Shown here piece after piece: positions 48,459-60,918 of a stretch of DNA of 64,000 nt (the stretch's first letter is position 1; each line of letters opens with the position of its first letter). Made by a program: the position numbers and the translations under genes. The DNA comes from Nissolia schottii. Taxonomy: Eukaryota; Streptophyta; Magnoliopsida; Fabales; Fabaceae. The stretch spans positions 61,568 to 125,567 of the forward strand of contig QANU01100624.1 of NCBI GenBank assembly GCA_003254905.1. Direction: 5' to 3'. The notes below the pieces were generated by a model. That model was not told the DNA's origin and searched no databases. It saw nothing but the letters and a program-made list of their open reading frames with translations.

Positions 48459-48816
48459 AGGTTTAAATACCATTTTATTCTTCGTAGTTGCATCCAATTT
48501 CGGTTTAGGTCTCTTGTCTCTTTTGTCTTCCTCCTTTGGTACTAGTTCTTATAGTTTTCTGTCATTTGACTTTTGATCCCTGAATGATCAAAATCAATTA
48601 AACTATAAGGATTAATCTCTTTATAAATAGTAAGGACTAATCAGTTAATAAAAATAGCAACAAGACCAAAACTTAGGTAAAAATTACAAGGATCAATAAT
48701 TAATTACAAGGAACAAAAATAAGAAATTTGAATTTATAAGGACTAAAATTTGAAGAAAAAACTAAAGGGATTAAAATTGAAATTTGTAGAAACTATAAGG
48801 ATAAACTCATTTAAAC
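48459..48816. repeat. Possible non-autonomous DNA element
   Basis: GGTTTAAAT at the left and ATTTAAAC at the right form short inverted ends. The interior repeats ACTATAAGGAT or AAGGACTAA-type phrases on one side and their complements on the other. A similar layout is common among small MULE-like elements, but no duplication was found. Confidence 0.3.
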
Positions 48817-50872
48817 ATTTGTCATGGGCTGCCTTACTTTAGAGATCCAAAGGAAGTGCCTATCTTAGAGGTCAACTCGTTAACTCAAACATGGCATGCA
48901 AAGTATAGGCCGAGTTTCCAACTCCAAGGTTCGGACCTGAGCTCTACACTTGAGGTCCAATGCCGTACCTTGTAAGCTTCTTAGCAAGCATCACGGGAGG
49001 TGGTCTAATTTGTCCTCAAGGTCTTCTAGAAAGAGTTAAGCTTGCAAGGATGAAGACATCCTCTTTGTGATAGGCCCACGACCTCCTCTATTAACCCTAA
49101 TCTCAATAAGGTAAATAGTATAAATAGAGACATTATCTCCTTAAAAAAAGGTAAGTTATTTTATCTTCTTTTAATCTAAAGTTCTCCCACTTTAAATATT
49201 TACCTAACTTGGGTGTCAAAGTAACATTGTAAATACACTCCACTATCGTCCTAGTGATAACTTCAACTTGAAGTCTGTCTTTGCTTACAACACTATTTCG
49301 GAGACAAGTTTTTTTTACTTTTGACAAGCCCCTTCTCTAGTACACACTCTATTTAAGTAACCTCGTTTTCTTCTCTACTTTACCAGTGAACAACATTAAA
49401 ATTAGTACAAACTGTAGGACCAAAACTCAAAACATTTTTTTAAAGATCATATTAATTTAAAAGCTGAGTAAAATAATTTTTAAAAAAAAAAAATTAGATG
49501 CGCGAAAAATACATATGCGCATTGCATAAAGTACTGGTATCAAATATAAATACGTTACAGATATGTGTGTGTGTGTGTAATTAATTTTGAAGTACCTATC
49601 ATGCATCATATGTGTTGCCAGTTTCTTATGGGCACTAGGATTTGTTAATGCATCTTCATTTTTTTCTGAATTCAACGTAAGGAAGCGTCATCGTCTGACA
49701 AATGACAATGCTAGCTAAATTTCTTCAAAACTCAATTTTTTGGAATAATAATTTTGATTGTTATTGTCACGTAGAAAAAATTGTCCGAGAAACTTAATTT
49801 ATTAACTTACTTATTAATCTATTTATTTTTATGAATATCACTTGATATTTTTCTTTCTATTTTGTCTCTAAAAATAATAAACATCTTTCATAAGAGTAGG
49901 TAAGTTGATAAGTATATTGATGGGTTAAGTCTTCCCAACATCACTCTTTCAAGTGCAATGCAACTATAGAGACTAAGAGAAATTCTTAATTAGACACAAG
50001 ATTAACACATTATCTCTGGGTACATTTATAATAAAAGTGAGTTCTACCTCATGAGACTTGTAAACTCATGGTGAGACACACAATAAATATGGTATGACTT
50101 ACTTTTATTATGATTATCCTCCAAGAATGATATGTTAATTTTGTGTCCATCTAAGAATTACTACGCACCAAATGAATGGGCTATAATATTGAAGTTAAGT
50201 AGTTAACTCAGAGTTCAAAGCCCCATCGTGGCTCACAGATGTGGGCCTAGAAAAGGAACTTGGATTGAACTGGGCCTGGAACAGAATCTCATTTCCTGGG
50301 TCGACTCGGTTGTCCAAACTCTGAACTAGATCATGGTGATACCGAGCTCAAACCCAATAGCCTATACTTGCATCTGTTGTTTTCTATCTTGCTAGAAATT
50401 AAATAAATATAAAAATCAAAGAAAGTAAGGGTCTATATTCTATACACCTTCCGATCAATTAGTGGATAAGGATTACATTGCATTTTATTAATTTAAAGGT
50501 AAATAGGCCTTTACTTTATTTAGAGACAAATTTAGTTTTAACGAATCATTATCACTAGTTTTAGATGACTCACCCTTCATATAGTATCTACCTACCGATT
50601 AAAGGTGAACTTGTATATCACATCATTTTAATAAATAAATTTAAATTGTTATGAAAATACGATTAAGGAGATGTCATTAATTAGTGAGATATTTTAAGAC
50701 TTATATGTTTATATATTTTTTACTCTTAGCTCATAAATAGTGCTTTGGATGTCTAATATATCACATACATTTGATATTAAAAATGATATCCCTCTTTCTA
50801 TTCTTTCTCCCAGTCTCTTCCATTATTTTTTCCTAAAATTTTTCTCATTAGTTTTTTAACATAAATAATTTT
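48817..50872. other. Intergenic, no gene seen
   Basis: Moderately mixed composition at 48840-49110 and 50160-50370, otherwise AT-rich, with a (TG)n tract near 49563-49578. No supported gene. Confidence 0.45.
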
Positions 50873-51085
50873 TTTACTAGATGATAATAATCATCCAAAG
50901 TAATAAACTTTGGATGCTTCCTAACTTACACAACTGGGAATAGAAAACTGAATTAGTTAATTTAGATAAGTTAGTTGCACATGGTTAGTTTGTTTATTTG
51001 CTATCAGTAAAACTTGTATATAAGGCTCCACGCCTTCATTCAATGTAGATGAGATTCATTTTTTCATCAATAAGAAAATCTATTA
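50873..51085 (+). repeat. 5' LTR of the copia element
   Basis: 213 bp homologous to 55247-55465. The shared blocks include AGATGATAATAATCATCCAA and CTTGTATATAAGGCTCCA, which contains the LTR TATA box (TATATAA). The TG start is mutated to TT. Confidence 0.85.
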
Positions 51086-51267
51086 TGGTATCATCGATTT
51101 TTTGCTTTTGCTCTCTCCCTGTGCCTCTCTCTGCGAAGTTTCAGAGATTCAATCCATTCCTTTGTGATTGAATTTCACTTCGAGATTTCACACGGAAAGA
51201 GTGATTAATCGATTGATATCAGAAATCTTGTTCATCTCTCAAGAATTTCTTTGATGATCATCTTCGG

Positions 51268-51637
51268 TAGGGCTGTCAAAATGAGCCTGGCCCGTTTACC
51301 CGGTTAAATAGACGGACTTTACATGTAAAAAATAGGCCCGTGAAAATTTGAAAAAAAATTGGACTGGACGGTTTAAGCCCGACCCATTTAAACCCCGCCT
51401 GTTAGGCCTGCGGACCGACTCGTGAGCCTGTGAAATTTTTTTAAAATTTTTTAAATAATTTTTATTTTGAATTTTTTGAAATTTTTTTAAAAAAATAAAC
51501 GGGTTGGCGGGCCGGCCCGTTTAGGCCCGCGGACCGACCATAAACGAGTCAGACCCTAAAGATAGACATATTTTTGGCCTGACCAGTTTAGGTCCGCAGG
51601 CCATAAATGGGCCGGGTCGGCCTGTTTGACAGCCATA
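51268..51637. mobile_element. hAT-type MITE nested in the copia leader
   Basis: 370 bp with inverted termini. The left end is TAGGGCTGTCAAAATGAGCC. The complement of the right end is TATGGCTGTCAAACAGGCCG. The flanks are ATCTTCGG and ATCTTTGA, an imperfect 8-bp duplication as expected for hAT. The interior is rich in GGCCCG or CGGGCC motifs around an AT-rich centre. It lies between the primer-binding site and gag, so it inserted after the retrotransposon did or travelled with it. Confidence 0.75.
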
Positions 51638-51735
51638 ATCTTTGATTTTTGATCTGCAGGTTACTTTTCTTGGTTTCTTGTTTGGCGATTCCTTACTCGT
51701 TTATCTATGTTTTTCTTTCAATTTTTGAGGCATCC

Positions 51736-54700
51736 ATGGAAAACCCTGATCCGATTGTGCTTCCACTTCCAGTAGTGGTGCCGCCTGTTCTTGATCCAAT
51801 GTAGGATCCTTTCTCACCGTATCATCTTCATCCAAATGAAAATCCATCTCTTATGCTGGTTTCTTCCTTGCTCATAGATTCCAACTATCATAGCTAGTCC
51901 CGTGCGATGCGTATGTCACTCCTGTCCAAGAACAAGATTCAATTTGTTGATGGAACAATCTTGTAGTCTGCAACGGATTCCCTTCTTTATCTCATTGGGA
52001 ATGTTGTAATCATATGGTGTTATCTTGGCTGATTCGTGCTTTGGATCCTTCGATTTCTCAGAGTGTCATTTGGATTGATAAAGCCTGATATATATGGATA
52101 GAGATCTTTTCCATATCGTAGACTTGCAAGAAGAGATAGCTTCTTTATGCCAAGGAGATCTCACAGTCACGAAGTTTTTCATCAAGCTCAAGGTGCTTTG
52201 GGATGAGCTTGATGTCTTTCATTCTCTACCTTCTTGTAAGTGTTCTTCATTCTCTACCTTGCACTTATGCTGTTTTCTTAGCTATGAAGACTTAGCATGA
52301 TGCAGATAATGAATCTTTCATTCTGTGCGGTCTCAAGAGCTTGATGTCTTTCATTCTCTACCTTCTTGTAAGTGTCTTTCATTCTCTACGCTTCTTGAAG
52401 GGCCTTAATGAATCTTTTCATACTGTGCGTTCTCAAGTGCTTCTAATGAATCCTTTACCCTCTATCGATCACATTTTCTCTCTAGTTGTTCTACATGAAC
52501 GCCAATTATTGCACACTAAGTTTTCCTTTATTCTTGTTGTTCATGATTCTGCTTGTGATGTCTGTCACTTAGCTAAGCAAAGAGCTCTCCCTTATGCTTT
52601 AAGTTCTTCTCATTCTCCTTACAATTTTGATTTACTGCACATAGACATATGAGGACTAGTTCCTGTCCCTTCCCTGCAAGGTCATAGGTATTTTCTTACC
52701 TTGATATTTGACCATAGCATACATACATCGTTGTATCTATTGAAAGCCAAGTCTGAGCTACCCCCCACATCTTAAATCTTTCATAATTATGATAGAAACT
52801 CAATTTGGAAAAATCATCAAGAAGGTGAGGAGTGATAATGGCCTTAAGTTTGCCTTGAAAGATTTTTTCTCAGCAAAAGGAATCATACATCAATTGTCTT
52901 GTGTAGCAACTCCTCAGTAGAATGGAGTAGTAGAGAGGAAACATCAACATCTAATGAATGTCACTAGAGCCATACTTTTCCAAGCCAATCTACCTCACTT
53001 TTTTTGGTCTTTTGCTGTTTTACATGCTACCTTCCTCGTCAATAGGCTTCCTTTTGCCACACTATAAAATCAGTCCCCACATGTTATCCTATTTGCTAAG
53101 GAACTCGATCTCACATTTCTGAAGGTTTTTGCTGCATTGCTTTTGCTAACACCCTACACAGAAACATAACCAAATTGAATCCTAGGGTTAGAAAATGTGT
53201 CTTTCTTGGTTATAGATTTGGAACTAAAGGCTTTGTCTATGACATTCATAGCAGAGAAATTTTTCTAAGCAGAAATACGCATTTCTATGAAATTTCCCCC
53301 CTTATCACACTATTCAGCACTCAACTACATCAGAGGATAGAAATTTTGTTTTCCCTAATCTCACACACCACACTAATTTGTTTGACAACATTATCCCTCA
53401 ACAAACTCCTTATGCACCACCACATTGTCCTTTAATTGCACCAGTTCCTCCTAGCAGCTCCTCATTTGATGTTTCTTAACTTTGAAGGTCTACTAGACCT
53501 AAGACAACTCCTTCTTACGTAAGAGATTACCATTATAACGTCCTCACTGTAGCAAGTTCCACATCTCCTTCTGTTATAGTTCCTACAAGTAACACCACCT
53601 TATATCCATTCCAATAAATTCTTTCCTATGATACCTTATCCCCTGCATACAGGCACTTTGCTTTGACCATTTCTACTATGTCTGAACCCTCATCTTACTC
53701 CGAAGCTATGAAATTTGCTTGCTGGAGCGAGGCTATGGATGCTTAACTAGCTGCCCTACAACAAAACAACACATGGACATTAGTAGATCTTCTTACTGGA
53801 AAACATCCCATAGGCATCCCATAGACTACGAATGGGTTTATAAGATTAAACTCAAGTCTAATGGTTCAACTGAAAGGTACAAAGCTAGATTGGTTGCTAA
53901 GGGATACACTCAAACACATGGTGTGGACTACATGGATACTTTCGGCCCTGTTGCCAAAATGTCACTCTCAGATTATTGCTTGCTCTTACCTCTGCTATGA
54001 AATGGCACTTACACCAATTAGATGTCAATAATGCATTCTTACATGAGGAAATATATATGAAAAAACCATACGGCTTCCCTACATCTCAGCCTAATCAAGT
54101 ATGCTTGTTGCAAAAATCTCTATATGGCCTTAAACAACAAGCCAACAATGTTTCTCCGAGCTATCCACTGCCCTATTGTCTTGTGGATATATACAATCTT
54201 AGTCCGGTCACTCCCTCTTCATTAAAGCTACTATTGATTCTTTCACTGCCCTATTGGTGTATGTTGATGACATTCTCCTTGCAGAAAATAATCTCATAGT
54301 AATTCAGCAAATGAAGTCATTTTTGGACAATGCATTCAGAATCAAGGATTTGGGTGAGGCTAAGTACTTCCTAGGCTTGGACATAACACGAAATGTTTCA
54401 GGCATATCACTTTCTTAGAAAAAATATGCATTAGAAATCCTTGAAGATGCTTCCCTCACTGCCTGCAAACCAGTAAGCACACCTATGGACAATGCACATA
54501 GATTGTCCAAGGATGATGGAGATCCTCTTTTAGATGTTGCTGCATATTGAAGGCTTGTGGGGAAACTGATTTATCTTACCACTACTAGCCCAGACCTTTC
54601 ATATGCAGTAAATCAGTTGTCTCAATTCATGTCTAATCCAATTTCTGCTCACAACCAAGTAGCCATGAGAGTTCTTCGATATCTCAAGGGTGCTCCTAGT

Positions 54701-55186
54701 CTTGGTCCTTTTTTCCCAAGAACTTATGAGTTTCAATTGAAAGCATATACTGATGCGGATTGGGTAGGATGCCTGGATACTAGAAGATTAACATCTGGAT
54801 TCTACATTTACGTAGGTGATTCCCTTGTTAGCTAGAAACCAAAGAAACAAAGCATTGCCTCCCGATCATCATCTGAAGCTGAGTACATGGCCTTAGCAGT
54901 GACATCTTGTGAAGTACAGTGATTGACATTTCTCCTTGCAAAGTTAGGCCTCAAACCAGCAGCACCAACCACCATCTTTTGTGATAGTAGTTTGCTATTC
55001 AAATTGCCCATAATCTTACTTTCCACTAGCGAACCAAGCACATTAAATTAGATTGTCATTTTGTTCGTGAAAAGATACAATCGGGCTTAGTTCATATGCT
55101 TCCCATTTCAACCAAGTTGCAACTTGCTGATATTTTGACAAAGCCACTTGTTCCTTCTTCCTTTTCAGCAGATTATTCTCAATCTT
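51736..55186 (+). pseudogene. copia gag-pol remnants with stops and frameshifts
   Basis: The ATG at 51736 starts a gag-like frame that meets TAG after 22 codons. Later fragments show a Gag segment (LTVTKFFIKLKVLWDELD), a CX2C-bearing integrase zinc region (DVCHLAKQR), an integrase core piece (NGVVERKHQH), the reverse-transcriptase segments [18 protein letters not shown] and QLDVNNAFLHEEIY, the catalytic box YVDDILLA near 54259 in a shifted frame, and RNase H pieces (DADWVGCLDTRRLTSGFY, SSSEAEYMA). An internal stop separates most pieces. In an intact element this polyprotein copies and integrates the element. This copy cannot. Confidence 0.85.
52205..52375 (+). repeat. 132-bp spaced duplication within gag
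   Basis: An identical 39-base phrase starting GAGCTTGATGTCTTTCATTC occurs at 52205 and 52337. This indicates a local duplication inside the Gag remnant. Confidence 0.8.
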
Positions 55187-55246
55187 GGTCTTCTTAACTT
55201 GTTTGCTCCCACTCACGAATGGCAAGATTGCCGGGGGGAGGGGGGT

Positions 55247-55465
55247 TGTATTAGATGATAATAATCATCCAAAGTAATAAAGGTTGCTTTCTAACTTACA
55301 TAACTAAGAATAGAAAACTAAATTAGTTAAGTTAGGTAAGTTAATTGCACATGGTTAATTTGTTGACTTGCTATCGAAGCAACTGAGTAAAACTTGTATA
55401 TAAGGCTCCATGCCTTCATTCAATGTAGATGAGACTCATTTTTTCATCAATAAGAAACTCTATCA
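55247..55465 (+). repeat. 3' LTR of the copia element
   Basis: 219 bp, TGTATTAGATG...CTCTATCA, directly after the polypurine tract. It contains AAGCAACTGA-type extra bases relative to the 5' LTR. Confidence 0.88.
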
Positions 55466-55988
55466 TTTTTTTAAAATTCTATCTCTTTAGCATTCCCTTT
55501 TTTTATATGATTTTTGCAAACACTATCGTTAATAATCTAAAAGATAAATAAGATTATTGGCCAAAAAATATATGAATAAGAAAGTCCGTTGGGCATGGCA
55601 TATAAACAGGATAAAAAAGGCCTTATAATATTATATTATATCCTTTTATTCCTGAATTAAAGCTAGTTTATTCACATCACCTTTTAGGTCATACGTTGAA
55701 TGTCTTGCAAACGACTTTTTTTTAGGTATGTTACTTGAACAAAAATTGACAACTAACTAGTATGAACAACATATAAAATATAATTAGAAGATAAAATTAT
55801 TGCAAAATACAATAATTATGTGAAATTCATGTGTAATTAAAATCAATGTATTTTATATGTTGTCCATATACTTGGTTGTCCATTTTTATTGTTCATGTAG
55901 CATAGCTCTTTGTTTTGTACCCTAACAAAAAACCACTATCATTTTTTAATATAATCTTTTGAACATAATTTGAGGATATATTATAAGG

Positions 55989-56090
55989 GTGTGGTTGAAC
56001 GGAAGAAACTCATCATTTCTTAATCAAATTTGAGGGAGTTCGATTCCTGCGCAAATTTGGTGTGGGAGGTTGTAGCGAATAGTTGTTCCT
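55989..56090 (+). mobile_element. Possible tRNA-derived SINE head
   Basis: GTGTGGTTGAACGGAAGAAAC resembles an A box. 25-30 bases later GGGAGTTCGATTCCTGC is a good match to a polymerase III B box. The sequence does not fold as a normal tRNA, so a SINE head or tRNA relic is the better reading. The 3' end is undefined. Confidence 0.4.
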
Positions 56091-58953
56091 TGTTAAATTT
56101 TGGTATTGTGGCAGAAATGTATTTTTGCAATGGAAACTTCCCTTACAAATTCTATTGCAAAATTTGCAGTAGAACTGAGCTCCGCCACAAACTAGTTTTC
56201 GTTGGGCTCCTCACTTATAACCCGCTTTTTTGCCGCAAAGTCATTCTTCTGCCATAAATAGTGTATTTTTTTTATTATCACAAAATGTTATTTTTTAAGT
56301 ATGAATCCAAATATCAGTGTAAAAAAAATAAAAATAAAAATACAAGAAGTGAGATTTATAAATTTTTGTTAGCAAATGTTAATTTTATGTTTCAGTCTCT
56401 GCTTCTCATATGCTAATTAACTAAAACCATGGGATTGACTCAGGAAAAAAAGAAAAATAACACGTTTCTACGTTTGCTTTTCTACCCACTCAACCTAAAA
56501 AGCATTACAACTTTTAACTTCTCACATAAATAATATTCATAGAGGCATATATAGCCATGAGCAAAGCACAAATATCAAATTTTCTTCTCCAGAAAACATC
56601 CACCTCCAAAACGTTGGTACATTATATATAGAGACAACCCAATGGGGTTTTAATTTCTCTTTGTGTAAGAGCAGCCAAACATTTGATTACTTATTTATTT
56701 ATATAGGCTATTCTCCACCAACACTCAACTCCTAGTGGAATTTGGACTTGGAACAAAAAGTGTGAGGAATCCCACATGAAAGTAGAAAACACATCACAAT
56801 AAAAAAATATTTTTTTTAAAAAAGTAGATGGAAAGCCCTATGAATATGCGAGATAACTCCTCCACAAAAGAATAAAAATAGGTCAACATGCTTTTATCTT
56901 AAGTTGTGATTTTATAATGTAGACAAGCAAGCACCACTAAACCACATATTATTCTAGGTTAACAATAATTTTCGGTTTGGATTTATTTTCTTTTTCAATT
57001 TCCAAAAAGTCTTGCGTATTTTTTTCTGATTACTTAAAAAGGGTCGCGTGCAATTGTCACAATCAAAACTTGTCACAATCGAAAATATGTTTTAAATTGA
57101 AAAGTATAGGACTCGTGCTCTGTAATCACAGGTGTAAAGAAGCGTCTTGTTAATTGAAATTTGTTTTTCTTAAAAGGAAGATTATTATTGTAAAAGCATG
57201 TCATGTTAGGACAAAAGGGGGTGTGTTCCACTATTTATTTTTCTTTATCTAATTTGGTTTAATCAGCCACTCAAATCAAAGGTTTTTCGTCTTTTATTCA
57301 CCTAATTTGTTCTTTATATGGGAAGGTCAATTGTTTATGAAATCTGTCTTACCTAAGAATAATCTAGGCAACTAAGGATTTGAGTATTACTGGGCTTAAT
57401 ACTAGTGGATGAGGGACTATTCAGAATACATTCCCCGGTGTTCATGGAATCAAATACCCATGAACCATGGTGCAGCAGAAAAATGAGGAAAACAAATTTT
57501 CAAACTAGTAGCTTTCTCTAAACAGTCAATAATGCCACAAGCATATTTAGTTATCAACACTTTTTTGTTTTCAAAAGGTAACTCCTAAAAGTTTAAATTA
57601 ATAAATTATGTCATGAAGAATATGTTACACGAACATAGTAAGTATCCCGGACATACATTTCCGGCATCCATGGCATATACTATACAAAAATATGTATAAC
57701 TTGAGTTTAATTGTAATGTGTTGATGGTTTAAAATGTTTTACATTGATTCAATCAAAATCTTTAAAATGTATGACTTTATAAGAGAGTGTACAAAGAGGG
57801 GTATCTCAAAGATGTTAGACAAGACAACATAATGATATGACAACGCTTAAGAGAAGAAATTTAAAAGCAAAAAACAACTAAATAAAAACATCTAAATGAT
57901 TAAGCTAACAAATCGATCATGTGCCAAGGTAGAGAAGGAAACCAGATGATGGTAGTATGAGCATTTGAAGGTTACAATAAGTCAAAACTCACCTTAAAGA
58001 AACTAATTTCAATCCTTGATTTTTGGAGGCTCATGTGACATCTCATTGGTTTGTATGTTCGATTGCTCTATAGGAAAAAGAATAAAAAAGAACACACAAA
58101 TCAATGATATCTATGTCAAAGTTAAGATGGAGTGAATGTTCTAATTTCTGTGCTCGAATCTGTGAGATAAAATATACCATTTAATTTGGATACTCAGTCT
58201 TGTTATCTTGCTTGCTGAGGTTTACAGGCATTTCAATAAGCTTAGGATAATTAGTTCAGTAAAACCGAACCACGAACATCCTCACAAGAAAAAAAAAACT
58301 AGATGTATCCTATCAATAAAATATTTTGGACTCAAATTCAACTCCATTCCCCCCACTTGCTAGTTAGAGTCCATTTGGTTAAGATTTCACACTACCCACC
58401 ACCAGCTGCAGTCTCATAGCATAGCAATGGGCTATGTTACCTGCATCAAGTACAAGTATTATTTAACTCTTTGAATCTTTCTATCTCTAAGTTGTGAATC
58501 TATTTGGTTCTCTCTAAAAATTGCCCTTGAGCTTAGTTGAAGGGCCAAGAGTTATCTTTTCCAATACTAGACTGCTAGTGAATCGAGTTTAATTGAAGGG
58601 CTAATTAATTTGGTGCATGTTGAAGTACTAATTAGAGCTAATTTTTCCAATAAATTCAACAATAATTTTTGCAAAATAGAGAATATCTGAAAAAAATAAT
58701 TGGAATAAAAATTGAACACTTAATTTTATGAACTTTGACTCATTCATCAGTTAGATGTGCCAATTTTTATCCAGAAATATTATAAAATATAAAATTAATT
58801 CCACATCAAATTTTTTATTAAGGCTTTTTATATAAAAAAGGTAAACTAATAAAAGCATGTGGTTTTGAAATCAAAACGAAACAGGATAGGTAGACATGCC
58901 TGTGCTTAATCCCACTTGAGCTAGCCTATATAGCCCATCAGAAAAATAAAATA

Positions 58954-58963
58954 AAATAATAAC

Positions 58964-59014
<51 letters not shown>
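58954..59014. repeat. (TAA)n microsatellite
   Basis: About eighteen to twenty AAT/TAA units with one early CAA interruption. Confidence 0.85.
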
Positions 59015-59015
<1 letters not shown>

Positions 59016-60081
59016 TCAATGTGTTCTCTTTACCTTAGATTCTTACATGATAATTATAAAATATTTGAAAACCTGATATTGGATTAATGAAATGGAAGTC
59101 GGAAAGAGAAAGCATCAGGGTGTGTGTAGGCCCCCCAATTTGACAATTTCAATTCAGTACAACACCTTCATATATTGAACCATTGATCATCGTGTGGTCA
59201 ACTTCAAACATTGCATGTCCCTAATGTCCGGAAGAATTATGTGCTCCAAGAGTGTAGAAGTAAAAAAATGAAAAGAAAACTGTTCCAAGTTTTATTATAT
59301 AACATTAAATTTTATTAAATAAATTACAATTCTCATACTTAATATCCTTTTTATTAAGAAAATTATACTTGTCTCTCTTAATTTGTTTTTACCACAAAAA
59401 AAGAAAAAATTGATGGTGTTAGGTGTACATATAAAAACCTGAAATCATATACATAAATAAGCTAGGGAAAAAAATAGTAAATATGAAGATAACTTTCAAT
59501 CCAATAGATGAGTTTGTGTCAAACACATTTTCCACAAGGAAATTGGCAAAACTTCCGTTCTCTTCCATGCAATTTGTACCTTTCTTCCTTCTTGCCACAA
59601 TCAAATTAAATTTCTTAAGTTACACGTTAAATACCTTAATACTAAATAATTCAACTATCTCTCTCGTAGCTATCAATTTTTTATAAGGACATCGATGTTA
59701 AAATAAGGCCACCTAACCTATCGACTTATAGTTTTTATGGTCCCCTCTATCCAACCTTTTCTATCTTTCAAATTAAAGATACTGCCTATTAAAGTATACA
59801 TATAATTATTTGGTTATTATGGCTCACTTTCTATCATAATTAATTAATTTCGTTGTAAAGTGTGGGGATTATGTGGCTCAGGAACAACTGTTTGTAAATT
59901 GTAGTGGCGGCTAGTGCAGGAACTAAAAGGTTTCTTTCCGGTTGAGCCAATTGTTCTTCAAAGATAAGAAAATTAACATTTCAATTTTCTTTCTTTCTTT
60001 ATTCTTAATTTAAAAGGAGGAAAAACAATTGCAACTTCTATCTACCAGCCTACCACAGACCACAGTTCTCTTGAGTCTTAC

Positions 60082-60289
60082 TGTTAAGAATAACTTATGA
60101 TTGTAAATGATTTGATTTAATTATAATCTTTTAAATTGATTGTAATTTATTTTTGGCCGTTGTGTTTTGGCCATTGAGTCTTCAGCCTATAAATAGGATC
60201 AGCCTCCTATGTAAAGAAACACAACAAATCTCGGATACAATAACTCTCAGATAATACAATTGTTATTTCTCTGCCCACGATGTTTAACA
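60082..60289 (+). repeat. 5' LTR of the miniature element
   Basis: 208 bp with a TATA box in CCTATAAATAGG near 60188. It shares GGCCGTTGTGTTTTGGCCAT and most of its length with 60645-60913, but lacks ~50 bases near its 3' end and ~12 bases of a GATTTGATT repeat. Confidence 0.88.
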
Positions 60290-60411
60290 TGGTATCAGAG
60301 CCCTGGTTCCCACCTTGAACCTATATTCCCGCTTCTGCCAATTTTTCCCTTAACCGGCTCCACATAATCTTGATGTTGACTTAATCTGCCTCCGTGTAGT
60401 CTCAATTGTTG

Positions 60412-60590
60412 CCTATCGTTGTTGCCTTTGCTAGTTCCGTCTAACTCTCGATGTTGCCTTTGTTGGTTTCGCCCAACTCCTGATGTTGCCTCCGTTGTTG
60501 CCTTTGCTGGTTCCGCCCAGCCACTGTTGCCTTTGCTGGTTCCGCCCAGCCTTTGTTGCCTCTGATTTATTGGTTCCGCTCCACTCAGCC
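60412..60590 (+). repeat. Minisatellite inside the miniature element
   Basis: Four to five degenerate copies of a 30-40-base unit built on GTTGCCTTTGCTGGTTCCGC followed by CCA(A/G)C. They fill about half the internal region, and no equivalent was seen elsewhere in the window. Confidence 0.75.
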
Positions 60591-60644
60591 CTCCGTTGAA
60601 CTATGACAAGCTTAAAGCTCGGGGAGCTTTAGCTTGAGGGAGAG

Positions 60645-60913
60645 TGTTAAGAATAACTTATGATTTTAAATGATTTGATTTGATTGATTTGATTTAATTA
60701 TAATATTTTAAATTGATTGTAATTTATTTTTGGCCGTTGTGTTTTGGCCATTGAGTCTTTAGCCTATAAATAGGCTCAGCCTCCTATATAAAGAAACACA
60801 ACAAATCTCAGATACAACAACTCTCAGATAATACAATTGTTATTTTTCTATTATCTATCTTTCTCTGATATTTTCTGGTGTCTCATTTATCTGTTTCTCC
60901 ATGATGTCTAACA
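60645..60913 (+). repeat. 3' LTR of the miniature element
   Basis: 269 bp, TGTTAAGAATAAC...GTCTAACA, immediately followed by the CTTAC duplication. Confidence 0.88.
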
Positions 60914-60918
60914 CTTAC

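Larger units (their letters stand above)
50873..55465 (+). mobile_element. Ty1/copia LTR retrotransposon, decayed
   Basis: Direct LTRs at 50873-51085 and 55247-55465 enclose, in order: a primer-binding site, TGGTATCATCG (51086), of the initiator-methionine tRNA type; a leader carrying a nested MITE; and remnants of gag, integrase, reverse transcriptase and RNase H. The polypurine tract GGGGGGAGGGGGG (55233-55245) follows. Integrase before reverse transcriptase is the copia order. Flanks are ATTTT and TTTTT, an imperfect 5-bp duplication. Many in-frame stops and frameshifts show that it is inactive, and the LTRs differ from each other at many sites, so the insertion is old. Confidence 0.92.
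55466..60076. other. Intergenic, no gene seen
   Basis: Long AT-rich spacer between the copia and miniature LTR elements. Apart from the SINE-like segment (55989) and the TAA microsatellite (58954), nothing is supported. The open frames at 59419-59686 overlap on both strands and lack motifs. Confidence 0.5.
60082..60913 (+). mobile_element. TRIM-type miniature LTR retrotransposon
   Basis: An 832-bp element flanked by a perfect 5-bp duplication, CTTAC (60077-60081 and 60914-60918). It has direct LTRs of 208 and 269 bp, both starting TGTTAAGAATAACTTATGAT and ending TAACA. A canonical primer-binding site, TGGTATCAGAGCCCTGGTT, starts at 60290. Only 355 bp of interior follows, ending in a purine-rich tract (CTTGAGGGAGAG) before the 3' LTR. 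No coding capacity is present. These are the defining traits of terminal-repeat retrotransposons in miniature, which depend on proteins from other elements. Confidence 0.9.
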
